In this document: positions 1-10,850 of the stretch, piece by piece | Layout of the letters: every line of letters starts with the position of its first letter | Position numbering within the stretch: position 1 is the first letter of the stretch | From: Acanthopleura granulata | Taxonomy: Eukaryota > Mollusca > Polyplacophora > Chitonida > Chitonidae | DNA: 64,000 bases | Direction of reading: 5' to 3' | Assembly (NCBI GenBank): GCA_016165875.1 | Contig: JABBOT010000016.1 | Location: 6,630,598-6,694,597, forward strand | The notes under the pieces: model-generated | The model's input: the letters and a program-made list of their open reading frames with translations, nothing else | What the model was told of the DNA's origin: nothing | Database searches by the model: none | Translations under genes and position numbers: made by a program

Positions 1-80
1 GGCAAATGGTCACATGTATTTAACCGGTGAAACCCGTGGCTTCTCGTCAATTTACTTGTCATCCATAATGGACGTTCCAT
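1..80 (+). repeat. A-B-C family repeat, B block cut by window edge
   Basis: The window opens inside a B block of the dispersed family described at 23640-24100. The words GGCAAATGGTCACA and AACCGGTGAAACCC match the B core seen at 3905, 16690 and 17750. The copy is cut by the left edge, so its upstream A part cannot be seen. The last part (57-80) resembles the A-block words around CATAATGGACGTTCC. Confidence 0.7.
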
Positions 81-183
81 GCAGGTTAGTAATTGTAAAG
101 TCATTATTCTAAACCAGCGTTCAACATAAACCACGAAAGCCCTATACAAAATATAGATAACATTTTGTGCGTACCTTTCTTCA

Positions 184-345
184 CTTATTTATTTATTCCT
201 TTATATATTTATTTTATTGTTATTTAACGCCATATTCAAGAATTTTCAAATTACCACACGGTCGTTATATACAGGCTGGTTTACCGGACTTCCATTGACA
301 TCCGGTTAGCGTATATTTATATGAACTAGAACGTGAGTCGCACGA
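184..345 (-). mobile_element. SINE 3' fragment, minus strand
   Basis: An (ATTT)n run is followed by TTTAACGCCATATTCAAGAA and then a degraded version of the complement of the common SINE tail (GTCGTTATATA at about 262). Only the tail and part of the body can be recognised; no tRNA-like head is seen. Confidence 0.6.
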
Positions 346-1300
346 ACAACGTGGCATATTTCACGTACTCCTCAAAGCGTATGCACCCCTTACTCTTCTG
401 TATCTTTAAGAAGCTGCCATCACGAGACACTTTTGACACACTTGGTCTTGTTTAGATTTAGTCTCTTATACCTTAGGTGCATAACCTGAACCACCTATCT
501 TTGGCAACTTATAAACGAACTATCCCACATGTGAGTGACGTACAGGTATGCACACTACAGGTGGTCTTTAACGAACTTAGGCTGCACAAATGGCCGTTCG
601 AGCCTTGTCTAGCGCGTTGTCAGCAAGGCCCCTCGAGAGGTCGGAGCTGAGGAATTTTATGCACACTATAAAAACAAAATTACCATCAAATGTTTAGTGT
701 AAGATAAGTATTAAGATCAAACTGTCGTTCCGAATCTTCCCTTCATTTAATCGTTATGATACGGATATACCTATATATAACAACAACAAACAAAGAAATA
801 ACAACAACAACAGAATTATTGTACGTACACGAGCACGATCGGGCACAAGAGGAATACCATCCTTAAGAACAAGAACAACAACAACGCCGTCGCTCCAAGG
901 AGTTGCTTGTCGCAGCTAAATATATATCGGTCGATGGACATAAACTCGTCTGAGGAGTCGACGAGTGGTCACACGCGGATCTCTCTTTATTTTCTTAATG
1001 GATTTTTCTCTCCGAGTTCACATCTAATTCCGGAATTTTTACCAGCGTGAGGTAAATTGGTCAGTGCACGGGACCCCTGTCATGCGCAGGCTCAGGCGGA
1101 AGTTTTTAAAACAGCTGACCCAGACGGCCGCGTAATTGGTCCTTTTCTTCCTCTGGGAAAAGTCCTTTTTGATAGGAAGAGAAAACGGTTGTCACAGTGC
1201 AAGGTCTCTTTTTAACATGAATGAATGAAAAAGAGGGAAGCAGACCTTCTTGACAAGGCGAAAATATGACACTGCTTGACATTAGACATGGTTATGATTA
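346..1300. other. unique non-coding stretch with AAC simple repeats
   Basis: I see no gene or known element here. There are two short imperfect (AAC)n tracts at about 780-813 and 862-888. A CTCGTC/GACGAG inverted word pair lies near 946-965. The rest reads as anonymous non-coding DNA. Confidence 0.5.
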
Positions 1301-1313
1301 TTCGTCATGTCCC

Positions 1314-1385
1314 CCCGCTGGCGCAGTGAAATAAAGAGTTGCCCGCTTGCGATCACAGGCTCTATAGTCTGAGCCACTGAGGTCA
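1314..1385 (-). mobile_element. tRNA-like SINE head fragment
   Basis: On the minus strand this reads CAGTGGCTCAGACTATAGAG followed by CCTGTGATCGCAAGCGGG. That resembles the A-box half of a tRNA-derived SINE head. No convincing B box follows, so this is a weak call and no functional tRNA is proposed. Confidence 0.35.
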
Positions 1386-1555
1386 TCTCTGAATCCATCC
1401 ACCCTTGGGGGCGATTGTGGCTTTACATCAGAAAGTTTGTCAGGAGTCTGGCAAGATATCAAAGGTTCCTGTATCAAACCCACACCCCATGATACCACAG
1501 AATGACACTTTTAAACCGCGTAATTAAACACCCATAACAAAACTATAACTTAGCG

Positions 1556-1834
1556 TAACAGTATTATCGTTATTAGAGATTACACTTTTTTAATATAGCA
1601 CAGGTTCTAGTGCTGAAATTGGCTGAGACCTATGCGGGTTTCGAAGCAAGGACCTCAGAGTCAGCCACCAAATCGCCAGCAATACATGTCAACCATCTAG
1701 ACCACTCGACCAAACAGCCTTCTGAAAAATAGAATGTAGTTGACCGGTAGACTTTACAGCGAACATGCATTACCCCTCTGATAAACCTGTCCTATATTAA
1801 AAAAGTATAATCTCTAATAACGATAATACTGTTA
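1556..1834. mobile_element. foldback/MITE-like element with 51-bp inverted arms and a tRNA-like core
   Basis: The arms 1556-1606 and 1784-1834 are reverse complements of each other at 49 of 51 positions. They begin TAACAGTATTATCG. The interior (about 1622-1722, minus strand) resembles a tRNA-Leu/Ser-type sequence, with GGTCGAGTGGTCTAGATGG as an A-box region and GCTTCGAAACCC as a B box. A 12-bp word, TATAACTTAGCG, abuts the left arm (1544-1555) and recurs at 1872-1883, 37 bp beyond the right arm. No transposase frame is present. The element could be a MITE that captured a tRNA-like sequence, or a SINE flanked by two unrelated inverted copies. Confidence 0.75.
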
Positions 1835-2060
1835 CTTAAATTCACTTTCTAAATGACATCTCGGAATCTGATATAACTTAGCGATTTCTTAGAAGGTATT
1901 TCTAGTGCAGCGGTCCACAGTAAGCAGCCTGCAGTTCATGCTGACGACAAACCTTATCTTCCATAAATAGTATGCACATCACTACGTCACTCGAGGGATA
2001 CTATGTCAGTAAATTAACTGCTGAGGGTGGATGGTTTATCCCGGGAAAACTTCTGAAACT

Positions 2061-2303
2061 GCTGATTATGTAGATATGGTGTACGATTCTATGGATAAGA
2101 TGCTCGATTGTGTGAATAAGGTATCTAATTATGCAGCTAGCTATAAGGTGTTCAATAATGCGTGTAACTAAGGTGCCCTATTAGGCAGATAACTAAGGTG
2201 TCTGATTAGGCGGATAACTATAAGGTGTGGCATTATGCACCAGGCAACTAAGGCGTTCCATTATGCGGATAACTAAGGTGTCCGATAATGCGATTATGGT
2301 GTC
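2061..2303. repeat. degenerate minisatellite, unit about 25-35 bp
   Basis: About eight imperfect units carry the phrase AACTAAGGTGTCCGATTATG or a close variant, such as CTATAAGGTGTTCAATAATG. Spacing varies from about 25 to 35 bp, so the array is old and diverged. It has no coding potential. Confidence 0.8.
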
Positions 2304-2865
2304 GATTCACTGTATACATGCATAAAAAATTACCCAAAGATACAAAAGTTTAAGGTGACAATAAAATCGAAGCAAAATAACAAACGACAACATCCTTGCT
2401 TGCTTACGGGGTGAGGCTAGAAATGGAGACAACAACAGACCTACTCTTCTACTCAAGTGATTAACCTGACTTCCTGCTGCAATAAAACTGGAGAAGGGAC
2501 TAGTAGGCCAGTACATATAGACGACAGAAACCATTTCCGACTAATTTATTTTCTCGCGATAACAGGTCTTGCGTAGATGTATCGATCAGAACACCTTGGC
2601 GTCAATATATAAAATCTCATTAGAGTTACATTAAGAGTAGCCACTCCCTTTATACTGGCTTGACCCTAAGCATATCTGAGCTAACGACTGCTTTTAGCCC
2701 TTGTGGTGAATGATGACTGCGTGGTTGAGAAGCTGGAACCCCAAGTAACGAATGGAATTGCAGTTTTAAGCAGAAATCAGCGACAGAATTTCACAAAATA
2801 CAAAAGCGGGATTTCAGCTGCATGGACCCCAACCGCAGACGTGCTGAGAACAGGTGTTTCGTGCT
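2304..2865. other. unique non-coding stretch
   Basis: I can assign nothing here. Short open frames on both strands lack known motifs. The right edge runs into a minus-strand C-B copy. Confidence 0.4.
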
Positions 2866-3045
2866 ACCAGGGTGTAAGTTGTTACTTTTGAAACACTTAC
2901 ATGGACAGTTACAATGTAACCCCAACTGATTTAAACTGACAAGAGGCCGGACTTCACTGGTAACGTGTGACCATTTGCAAAGTACCACACAGTCTTCGCT
3001 GCTCTGGTTTTACTTTGTAAGATGTAGTGTTGTATATCTCTATAT
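2866..3045 (-). repeat. A-B-C family, C-B blocks
   Basis: Reading left to right the plus strand shows the complement of C (GGTGTAAGTTGTTACTTTTG) and then of B (ACTGACAAGAGGCCGG, ACGTGTGACCATTTGC, CGCTGCTCTGGTTTTACT). This is the same order as the minus-strand copies at 45.7 and 46.8 kb. The A block is missing, and an A block of opposite orientation starts at 3177. Confidence 0.8.
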
Positions 3046-3176
3046 TGTAGAAATTGAAATATTGTATATTTCTAAAAAATCAAGTTAGCTGTGAGTCAAT
3101 GCAGAGAGAGTATATTACTCAAAGTGTAGTGCAAGGCGTTTCCTTATGGTGTTGGCCGAATAATCATTTGATTGAT

Positions 3177-3565
3177 TCTTTGGTTGGTGTGAAACCTAGT
3201 CGTCGAAACCCACATTCCCTTACAAGCCGTCAACTCAAATGGGCCTTCCTTGTCTATTATTGTAATTGCTTCCAAAACGACAAATGATACGAACAGCCAA
3301 AGAACTAAGTAAGTACACATATACAATAAAAACTTAAGGGAAACAGTTAACAGTTTTCCATGAAGACGAACAGATGCAATGAATGTTCAAGGCGAATGGA
3401 TAGATTCAGTATCCAAATTATGTGCCATTTTAGTATATATGTTGTCATTTATCGACCATTTATCTCAGCAACGCTTTGACTGCAACTGTTTATATATCCA
3501 ACGTGGCGATCACACCCAACACGATGAACATCCGCCCAGCCCCGGGTTAAGCGGAACTGGCCTCT
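3177..3565 (+). repeat. A-B-C family, long A block
   Basis: This starts with AACCTAGTCGTCGAAACCC and continues through AGCCGTCAACTCAAATGGGC and ACGACAAATGATACGAACAG. An extended part at 3358-3560 includes TATCCAACGTGGCGATCACA and AGCCCCGGGTTAAGC. The same extended block is present in reverse at about 46150-46545, which shows it belongs to the family and is not flanking DNA. Frames here and at 46.2 kb share the peptide YIQRGDHTQHDE only because the DNA is repeated. Confidence 0.85.
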
Positions 3566-3767
3566 GAAAATCACTTGTTGTGACGGAAAAAACATGCGCT
3601 CTAGCACCTTGGAGGTAAAGGACACTAAGCCCCACTTAGCAAAAGCGCGTACAGCGAATGAGACAAGATAAAGCCATACTTAAGAATTGACTTTTCGTAA
3701 TTTTGACACTACAACGCCACGAACCAGTGCAAATCTTTGGAATGGGAAAGGAGGGGGCGGGGGAATA

Positions 3768-4380
3768 AATCTAGGCATGGAAACAAATATTCTTATACCA
3801 GTCGTAAACCATAGTGGATGTACTAAGTCAATAATCGGTGGGTATATATAAATCACAACAGCATAAAGAGTAAATTATTAAACCAGAGCAGCGACAGCAG
3901 TGTAATATAGTTGGCAAATGGTCACAAGTAACCGGTAAAGTGCAGCCCCTTGTCAACTTACCCCAGTGTGAGTTTTATTATTCTTGCAAGTGCTTTTATA
4001 GCAGTAACTTGTACGACCTCTTTACACAGCGCGCAATGAACAAGAAGCCTCCATCAATGCGATCGCTGTGAGTTCAAGTCCAGCTCATGCTGGCTTCCTC
4101 TCTGCACATACGTGGGAAGGTCTGCCAGCAACCTGCAAATGGGCGTTGGTTTCCGCCGGGTTTTGCCCGGTTTCCTCCCACCATAATGCTGGTTGCCGTC
4201 GTATAAGTGAAATATTCTAGAGTACGGCGTAAAACACCAATCAAATAAATAAATAAATAAATCTATATATAGCATCGCGGCTTCTGCAGTGTCAGGAAAA
4301 AACAATCCAGTGATGTTAATTACAATTTATTAGACCTCACTGGTCTCGAATTACTCACACTGCTGATCTGTCATAAAGCA
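3768..4380 (+). repeat. A-B-C family copy split by a SINE
   Basis: An A remnant (3768-3840, TCTAGGCATGGAAACAAATA) is followed by B (about 3870-3990, AAACCAGAGCAGCGACAGCA and GGCAAATGGTCACAAGTAAC) and the start of C (to about 4020). C resumes after a SINE at 4027-4262, with TTAGACCTCACTGGTCTCGA at about 4332. The SINE is therefore younger than this copy. Confidence 0.8.
4027..4262 (+). mobile_element. tRNA-derived SINE, nearly full length
   Basis: A partial tRNA-like head is followed by a B box (GAGTTCAAGTCCAGC at about 4071). The conserved body comes next (GTGGGAAGGTCTGCCAGCAA, then TTTGCCCGGTTTCCTCCCAC), followed by the tail GTCGTATAAGTGAAATATTC, AAACACCAATCAAAT and (AAAT)n. SINEs of this type are moved by a partner LINE, which is not present in this window. 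Confidence 0.88.
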
Positions 4381-4747
4381 TCAAGCTTGAATGTCATTCT
4401 GGAAACAAGAAGCTGGTACATGCCTGAATATGGTTTAGGCAGTAAGAAGCTATATACCCCATGCTGGAATGTCATTTTTAGACAACAGACGGGAACTTGT
4501 CGATTTACAATTGCCTTCCGCCTGCCGGAGTACGATGTAGTAAAGGCCAATGCCAATATCAAAGTCATGGCGGACTGGATGGCTACAGGAGGACAGAGAG
4601 CAAAAAAAAAAAAAAAATCGATCCCCGGAAAAATCAATCCATATCGCCGTTGTTTTAATTAATCAACGAATCAGTCAAGGCAGTTTACAACAAAGCTGTT
4701 GAACGAGTCAGTTCCTACTGCTATATCCCATTTCATAAGGTATGCCA
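4381..4747. other. unique non-coding stretch with A16 tract
   Basis: I see no gene. A run of 16 adenines sits at 4602-4617. Open frames of 88 and 91 codons overlap here on opposite strands, have no motif, and are within chance expectation. Confidence 0.45.
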
Positions 4748-4862
4748 TGCAGCTACCTGCGGATGGCCTTGGGTCTCGTTTTCCGACGACCATTGATAAC
4801 GTTGGGCGCCGTTGTACGAGCGGCTACAGTGTAAAACGCCAATGAAATAAATAAATAAACAG
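4748..4862 (+). mobile_element. SINE 3' half, diverged
   Basis: The body words CAGCTACCTGCGGATGG and CTTGGGTCTCGTTTTCC are followed by GGGCGCCGTTGTACGAG, AAAACGCCAATGAAATAAAT and an (AAAT)n tail. The head is missing, as in a 5'-truncated insertion. Confidence 0.7.
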
Positions 4863-5829
4863 ATAAATATTTCTAGTTTTATATACCATTCTATTACGTT
4901 ACAGACAGATCTTTGAACCATGATCGAAATACCAATTTATAAATATTCACACAGTTCTATGAATCCTGCCACATTTTACCAGCACTATTTCCTTTTCGGC
5001 CATCATCTGGTTTCAGCTTATGAATTTTCAAATACACCAATGAATTCCCATGCCTTTTAAGCCAACAGCATTTCTATTCAGTTTTAACAAAATCGTGTTA
5101 AAGTTTGCAAAGTACTGATGCCACCACTTCAAAAGTACACGGAGTGGTCGTTCCACCCAGATGAACTTCACAGCTCCATAAAGACCCCAAATTCCGACAC
5201 GGCGTTAATTCGGCCTGTCATGATTGCTCGGGTTACCCGACAATCCGTTACTCGGTTTATCGACTTCCAGCCGGCGGATTGGCGTGAACATTGCACGGCA
5301 TGGCTCCCTGGCATCGAACGCCTGGTGTTTACCGCGTCACGCCTCGCCCAAGACGATTGAGGCAGAAGCCGTAACGCCGGTCATGATTGGCCCTGGATGG
5401 CGAGGTATTGATGATCACTTCCGTGTCGATCGCTGTGATGAAGTGACAGAGGCGAATTGAAGCGAGAGAGCTGAGGAAGGCAGCCAAGGCAATGGGGAAA
5501 GGGTATTCCAAAGTGGGGAAATGGAAGAGTGGTGCGAGGCTAGAGGAGTACGGAATAATTTTGTAGACTGGCTGCTTCGGTGTAGTGAATGGAACGCCTG
5601 CCTCAGAACCTTTAATTATCCTGGATATACACTCCAGATTCATGCCAATGGCTTCAACATAATCATGGCGTTACCTCTCTAGTCGCTTAGCAGACGAGGA
5701 CAAGTACTGGTCGGTCCGGTGTTAGTATAATGTGACTGGCTGGTGTGTCTTCGGCATGACATTTCAGTGAGGCAGCAGTATAAATAGGCCTATAGCGGAT
5801 GTGGATCGAACCTAGTATAGAAGACAACG
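4863..5829. other. unique non-coding stretch
   Basis: No repeat or gene is recognised. The stretch 5150-5460 is more GC-rich than its surroundings and carries overlapping open frames of about 80 codons in two frames of one strand and 104 codons on the other. This is a composition effect; no domain is seen. Confidence 0.4.
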
Positions 5830-5893
5830 TTGATTTGTGACCGAAATAATGCAGAAAGCCACGTTAAATCCCACGCAAACAAAGAAATAAATA
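5830..5893 (+). mobile_element. SINE tail fragment, second tail type
   Basis: GTGACCGAAATAATGCAGAA followed by CCACGTTAAATCCCACGC and AAATAAATAC matches the general mollusc SINE end (GAAATATTG..GCGTTAAA-type) in diverged form. Only the tail is present. Confidence 0.45.
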
Positions 5894-6897
5894 CAGACTG
5901 GATGAAAGGAAGCAGGGCTCGTCTCGGTGGTAGGCAACGCGAGGTTCACGTTTAGCTCCGGCACTGAACACGAGAATCGGTAGATTCCCCTCCTCCTGCT
6001 GTGGGTGGGATATTTCAGATAACAAGCTGTCCGCTGCAAATGATTGTGCAGACTGTATTACATTCGTTGCACACTTCTGTCTTCTACCAGTCTGTCACGC
6101 GAGACAACATATAAATACTTAATAAAATGAACATTTAACCAAAACAAACAAACAAAAAAACAAAACAAAAAAACTACAGCCTCGGCTAAACAAAAAAAGT
6201 AAGACAAGAAGCTGTAAGGCTATATGTCTGATATTCTGACAGTCTATGTTTGGTCAAAAGCTGTTTGATTGCGCTGACGAAATAACAGTGAGTACATTTA
6301 AAAAAATCAAGCTGACCATTCAAATCTGGCTTTAGATTAAGATCTTCCCCAAGAAGTCTGCAATGTTTTAATCAGTCGCAGAGTAGTTCTTGTTTAATGT
6401 AGCGAATTCATATCCTCCTAGTAAGAGTGTAAGGCGTTTAGGTATGCTGCCTGCTACTGCAAATGTAACGTCCTACAACGTTGGAATGCAGACTGGGCAG
6501 ACTATAGGCCCACTTGGCCCGGCGATCGTGTAGGCTGCGGTCGCTGAGCGTTGGCTGCTATACCTGTCACGAGAGGAACTGCAAGTACCCGGATCGATGG
6601 GATCATCGACCGGGCGCGTACAACTCTCGGAAAAGCCGCCATAAATCACGCTCACCGGGTCTCGAGACGAGACCAGCACTTTGCGCAATGCAAGCTCAGG
6701 TGCCAAGGTTCCCAGGCGGTGGGAAAAGCTGTAGGGGTAGCGTGATGGTGGTAGTCGTGGGACGGGATGGTTGAGGGGGAGGTGGTGGTGCTGCATGTGT
6801 CGTCTGCGATAAATATCACGGATTTGAGTGGAAGACATCATTTCTCTACATATAAGGCCGCACATGCAAAATCTCTGATCATGGCCATACAGTTCTC
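5894..6897. other. unique non-coding stretch
   Basis: An A/C-rich imperfect (AAAC)n tract lies at about 6139-6173. The 6480-6800 part is more GC-rich and holds a 169-codon minus-strand frame (6473-6982). Its N-terminal end (TLSSLLWYYS) is a reading of the B repeat at 6898-6990, so it is unlikely to be a gene. Confidence 0.45.
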
Positions 6898-7062
6898 GAA
6901 CAATACATGCAGAGTAATACCAGAGGAGGGAGGACAGTGTGATATGCAGCTGGCTATGGTCACACTTAACCCATGTGATCATTTTACCTCTGGATTATTT
7001 TTTTAAACGTTCATGTAAATCCTAAAAAGTACTGACCTACACGCCGCCCCCCACCCCCACCC
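6898..7062 (+). repeat. A-B-C family, B and start of C
   Basis: AGAGTAATACCAGAGGAGG, GGACAGTGTGATATGCAGCT and TGGTCACACTTAACC match the B core in order. Then GTTCATGTAAATCCTAAAAA and CCTACACGCCGCCCCCC match the B-C junction. The copy is considerably diverged. Confidence 0.65.
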
Positions 7063-8250
7063 CCGAGAACCGTGATTTACGTAGAATTAGAGAACCATGT
7101 CCCGCCTGATGGAATTCGGGTCCATGCGTTTGTTTTATTGTTCAATCCAGCCTTTATTATTAAATTATCTTGAGATTTTTTGTCTCATTCAAAAATCACT
7201 CACTGCTTGGGGTTGCATGAGAAGGTACAATTTTAAACTCATGTATTCAATTGTGTGCTCATGTAATCCAAAGGTAACAATAGTCAACGCGACATCCGCC
7301 GGAGTCGCCATTGGTGCTCTTTTCCATTTCGTAATACATGTTAACTTTTTCAGTGGTCAAGAGTGAGGCATAACCGTTGTTTGAAAAACGCGACATGCGA
7401 ACTTATACATAGTAACCCAGTTATGGCGGTGTTGCCTGCATGGTTATGACCTGTCGCCCTCTTGGTAGGATTTCAGCCATATCGTAGAGATCACTGCGTT
7501 GAAATAAGCCCTCCTCCACTGCCAGTTTGTTTCATACTTATAGATCTTTAAAAACGTAAAAAAACAATGAGCAAACTGTCCTATAAGCACCGTCGACCGC
7601 TTCTTATCACTAAAATCAAACATACAATAAGGGTGAGAGAATCTAAAAAATCACTGGCCAAGGTTGGAATTGAACCCGGAACTCCAGGACCAGCGGGTCG
7701 CGGAGTAACACGCGGAGCATTGAAAGACGTTCTGATCCCCGAAAATCATTTCATAGGTTGATGGGTGGTATAAGATCTTCGGACGTTACGCCTTGAAGCA
7801 CGGTTTGGGAAATGGCTTCGAAGCTTGGCAAATGATCGTCACGAGGTGTAAACTGCATGGGGAATATACTGTTACAGTACTGGAATGGTGTAATTAATGA
7901 CGGATGCAAATGGCTTATTGGATTCTTGAATGGCGAATTGAGACAGCGATGATGCGTAAATTCATAGTCAGAGAACCCTACACGTTTTAATGCATTTTCT
8001 TATTGTTACATTATATATACCATAAATCATCGCAGTTTCGGTTGGATTATAGTAAAGGATTGGTTATCATGGTAATGACAGGTCTTAATTAAGTTTGTGT
8101 GATTAATAGATAGTGCTCTGCTAAATCGACGTCCGGCATGATTTACTTGGTATATATATAGGATCACCTAAATTCTTGGCCCCTATAAATTTGAGAGACG
8201 CGGTTTGGGAAGACGTTGAATTTTCTAGAGAATCATTATAATGAAATGTT
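7063..8250. other. unique non-coding stretch with a weak tRNA-like trace
   Basis: No gene is seen. At about 7668-7700 GGAATTGAACCCGGAACTCC resembles the reverse of a tRNA-type B box, perhaps a decayed SINE head on the minus strand. The rest is anonymous. Confidence 0.35.
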
Positions 8251-8254
8251 GGAA

Positions 8255-8640
8255 ACAGACGGTGATTCTTTTTGAGTGTCTTAAAACTGGTCTTGCGATT
8301 ATTCACTCGGAGTTCGCTAGCGCAGTGCAATGACCCAGAAGCCTCCCACCAATGCGGTCACTGTGAGTTCAAGTCCAGCTCGTGCTGGCTTCCTCTCCGG
8401 TCGCACGTGGGAAGGTTCGTCAGCAACCTGCGGATGGTTGTGGGTTTCTCCCGGGCTCTGCCCGGTTCCCTGCCACCAAAATGCTAGCCGCCGTCGTATA
8501 AGTGAAATATTCTTGAGTACGGCGTAAAACACCAATCAAATAAATAAATAAATAAATAAATATTCACTCCGAACTTCCATTTTAGTTGATCGCTTGTATA
8601 CGAATGGCTGTTTCGATGCCTAGATTCAAGTAATTAATTG
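8255..8640 (-). repeat. A block split by a SINE
   Basis: When the SINE and one copy of its target duplication are removed, 8270-8308 joins 8570-8635. The joined sequence gives the A-block complement: CTGGTCTTGCGATTATT, a diverged TTTTAGTTGATCGCTTGT, then TTTCGATGCCTAGATTC. The same order is intact at 42.7 and 46.5 kb. Confidence 0.8.
8309..8560 (+). mobile_element. full-length tRNA-derived SINE with 9-bp target duplication
   Basis: The target duplication TATTCACTC is perfect at 8300-8308 and 8561-8569. The head carries an A-box region (TCGCTAGCGCAGTGCAATG) and a B box (GAGTTCAAGTCCAGC). The body includes GCACGTGGGAAGG and CAACCTGCGGATGG, and the tail is GTCGTATAAGTGAAATATTC with (AAAT)n. Length is about 252 bp. 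This is the best reference copy for the plus strand. Confidence 0.95.
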
Positions 8641-8865
8641 ATTCACTCATTCAGCTGCAGATCGTCTAAATTTATCACACAGAAATAGTCGGATTAAACA
8701 TGAGTGTAGATGCCAGCCATTGATCATTTGGACACAACCTGGGCTCCAATTGTTTTAATTGGTTTCGTCGAACAAGACAGGTGAGTTTAATCAAATTCGG
8801 AATCAGAGTAGGCCGTACCATTACCCTATAATTCTCACATTTAATCAATAATCAAGGGCGGCTCA

Positions 8866-9000
8866 TAATTTTAGCCGAATGGGTTTGGGCGGTGTTTCTG
8901 TCCGGTGGCCCCGGTTTCCTCCACCCAGAAACCCGATTTTCGGCGATGAAGTGAACTATTCTTACGTAAGGCATTAAACAGTAATGAAAAAGTAAATAAT
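8866..9000 (+). mobile_element. SINE body and tail fragment, second SINE family
   Basis: GGGCGGTGTTTCTGTCCGG and CCCCGGTTTCCTCCACCCAG are typical of a second SINE body. A tail of the shared type follows (GAAGTGAACTATTCTTACG, AAGGCATTAAACAGTAATG). The head is absent. Confidence 0.6.
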
Positions 9001-10508
9001 CGAATTGTAAATTCCAGGTGTCCACGAGTAACAAATCACGGGACACCGTCACTCAACAGCGCATGAATAAATGATCATCTGCATTATTTCAGTCATGTCA
9101 TGGTGACACTCAATAGCAAGACTTCAAACGGACGTGGCCCCGATTTTCCAAAGAGCCAATGAAAATGCAGTTTACATATTCCAAGCAATAACATCTCTAA
9201 CGGTTTATTTACGACGAGAGTTTTAATCACATTCCAGTGCTCGATGAAAATACACTCACGCCATTACTGCGATACCCTCATTTATTATATGGTCAGGCGA
9301 AAGGAAATGTTCTCTTCTTTTTTTTTTTTTCCTTCGTTGTTCAACAATTTCATTAAATAGAAAGGGCCTAGTGATTAATAGAGCTACGGAATTGTTTCTG
9401 TACTTGCGAGCTTCCCATCGAGGGAATATTACCACCATTTATCATAGGGAACTTCAAATTTTCAACTCACATGAAAAATAACTTCTTATCGATGGTGAGA
9501 TGTAAAGCACAACAAAGAATTATGTGACATGCAGTCAAAATTTTGGTGGGGTGGGATATGGTGGGGTGGGGGATGGGGAGCTAAGGGGAGGATACTGAGG
9601 CATAAAAGAACTATAACGTAATAATACAACAACGTAACATTAGGTGAAAAATACAGATGGTCGAGAATAAGGTGCCTTGAGGGTTAAACTAAGAAACTAT
9701 TTAGGATTTAAGATAAGATTTTCTCGGTTTGGTCTGGGGTGGTGATATAGGGGATAAGGGTGAGGAGAAGGGTGGTTCCGCCCGGAATATCTTTGATTAA
9801 AACTTGACAATGCAGTGTTTTCCCAACACGTGGTCACTGTAGTCAGTGGAACGCTTTACCTCACTACGCCAGCGAGACGACCTCCAGGCTATCTGAGTGC
9901 ATTGCGATGTACCGAACTGTCATTCAGAGACAAACATGATGGATTCATGGGATTTTCCGGGCTTTCCGTGTCGCTGAATTATTGCTCCGCAATAGCTGAT
10001 ATATGTCTTATCTTCACATGGTCTTCATTCAGCAAACAAGCCAATGCAATCATTTAGCAGTAGGTTGCCTGTAGGTTGTGAAGTATTCAATTTACTCAGG
10101 GCTGGCGTAATTTTTGCATTATTTCGACTGTGCTCATTTCTTGATTTAACTGATTGAGGCTTAACGTCATTTTGAAATTTTCGCTTGATGATCATGGTCA
10201 AGTTTTTCGCTTGGTGCAGAAAGCCTGAAAGGTAGAGAATCTTTTACAGTTAAGTGAACATCAGTCAAAGAAAGAACATCGAAAACTACACCTCAAAACA
10301 CTTTTCTTTTGACTGAATGTAACGCAGTAACATGTCCTGACTGTATGGCAGGCGTTACGAACCATGATGATGGTATACGTAACCCGTGACGTCACGCAAC
10401 GTTTTCTGACACTCACTGCCTGTTTTAGGGCCAGAAAAACGCCTCTGTGTCGTCATTAATGACATACATTATACATATGCGTGTGGTAGAATTTCGACCT
10501 AAGATTTA
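9001..10508. other. unique stretch with a G-rich tract
   Basis: No gene or known repeat is seen. At 9545-9578 the plus strand has at least five runs of three or more G with short spacers (GGTGGGGTGGGATATGG, then GGGGTGGGGGATGGGG), which fits the G-quadruplex rule. The remainder is anonymous DNA. Confidence 0.5.
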
Positions 10509-10612
10509 ACATGGCCATTGATGAAGCAATTATTGACATGGAACGCCCATTTTGGTTGACGGCTCGTATGCGAACGTCGGTTTCGAAACCTAGATTCGCT
10601 TAGCAGCGGCCC
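10509..10612 (-). repeat. A-B-C family, A block
   Basis: CAATTATTGACATGGAACGC, TTTTGGTTGACGGCTCGTAT and GTTTCGAAACCTAGATTCG are the complement of the A block in order. It ends at the usual A start (CCTAGATTC). No B block is joined to it. Confidence 0.8.
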
Positions 10613-10724
10613 TGAATGCAGGACCGCATCGACCTTTTGCGGGATTTCTCATGCAGCTAATGTTAATTTTAGGCCGTTTGTCGGTCATGGAAGTTTATAA
10701 ATTTATTACCAAATTTATTAAGAG

Positions 10725-10850
10725 CAGAATATAAGTGACTACAGCGTAGAGATTAGAACCAGAACAGCGGCGAAATTGTGACAGTTGACAAATGGTCACA
10801 CTTGACGGTAAGGAGGCGCTGGTATGAAGCAGGACCTTGAGACAGTGTTA
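10725..10850 (+). repeat. A-B-C family, B block
   Basis: GAGATTAGAACCAGAACAGC and GTTGACAAATGGTCACAC match the B core. The part that should read GTCAGTTTACCTCAG is diverged. C is not recognisable. Confidence 0.65.

Noticed and set aside
6473..6982. 169-codon minus-strand frame
   Set aside because: Its N-terminal part is a reading of a B repeat (TLSSLLW-type peptide), and the remainder has no recognisable motif.
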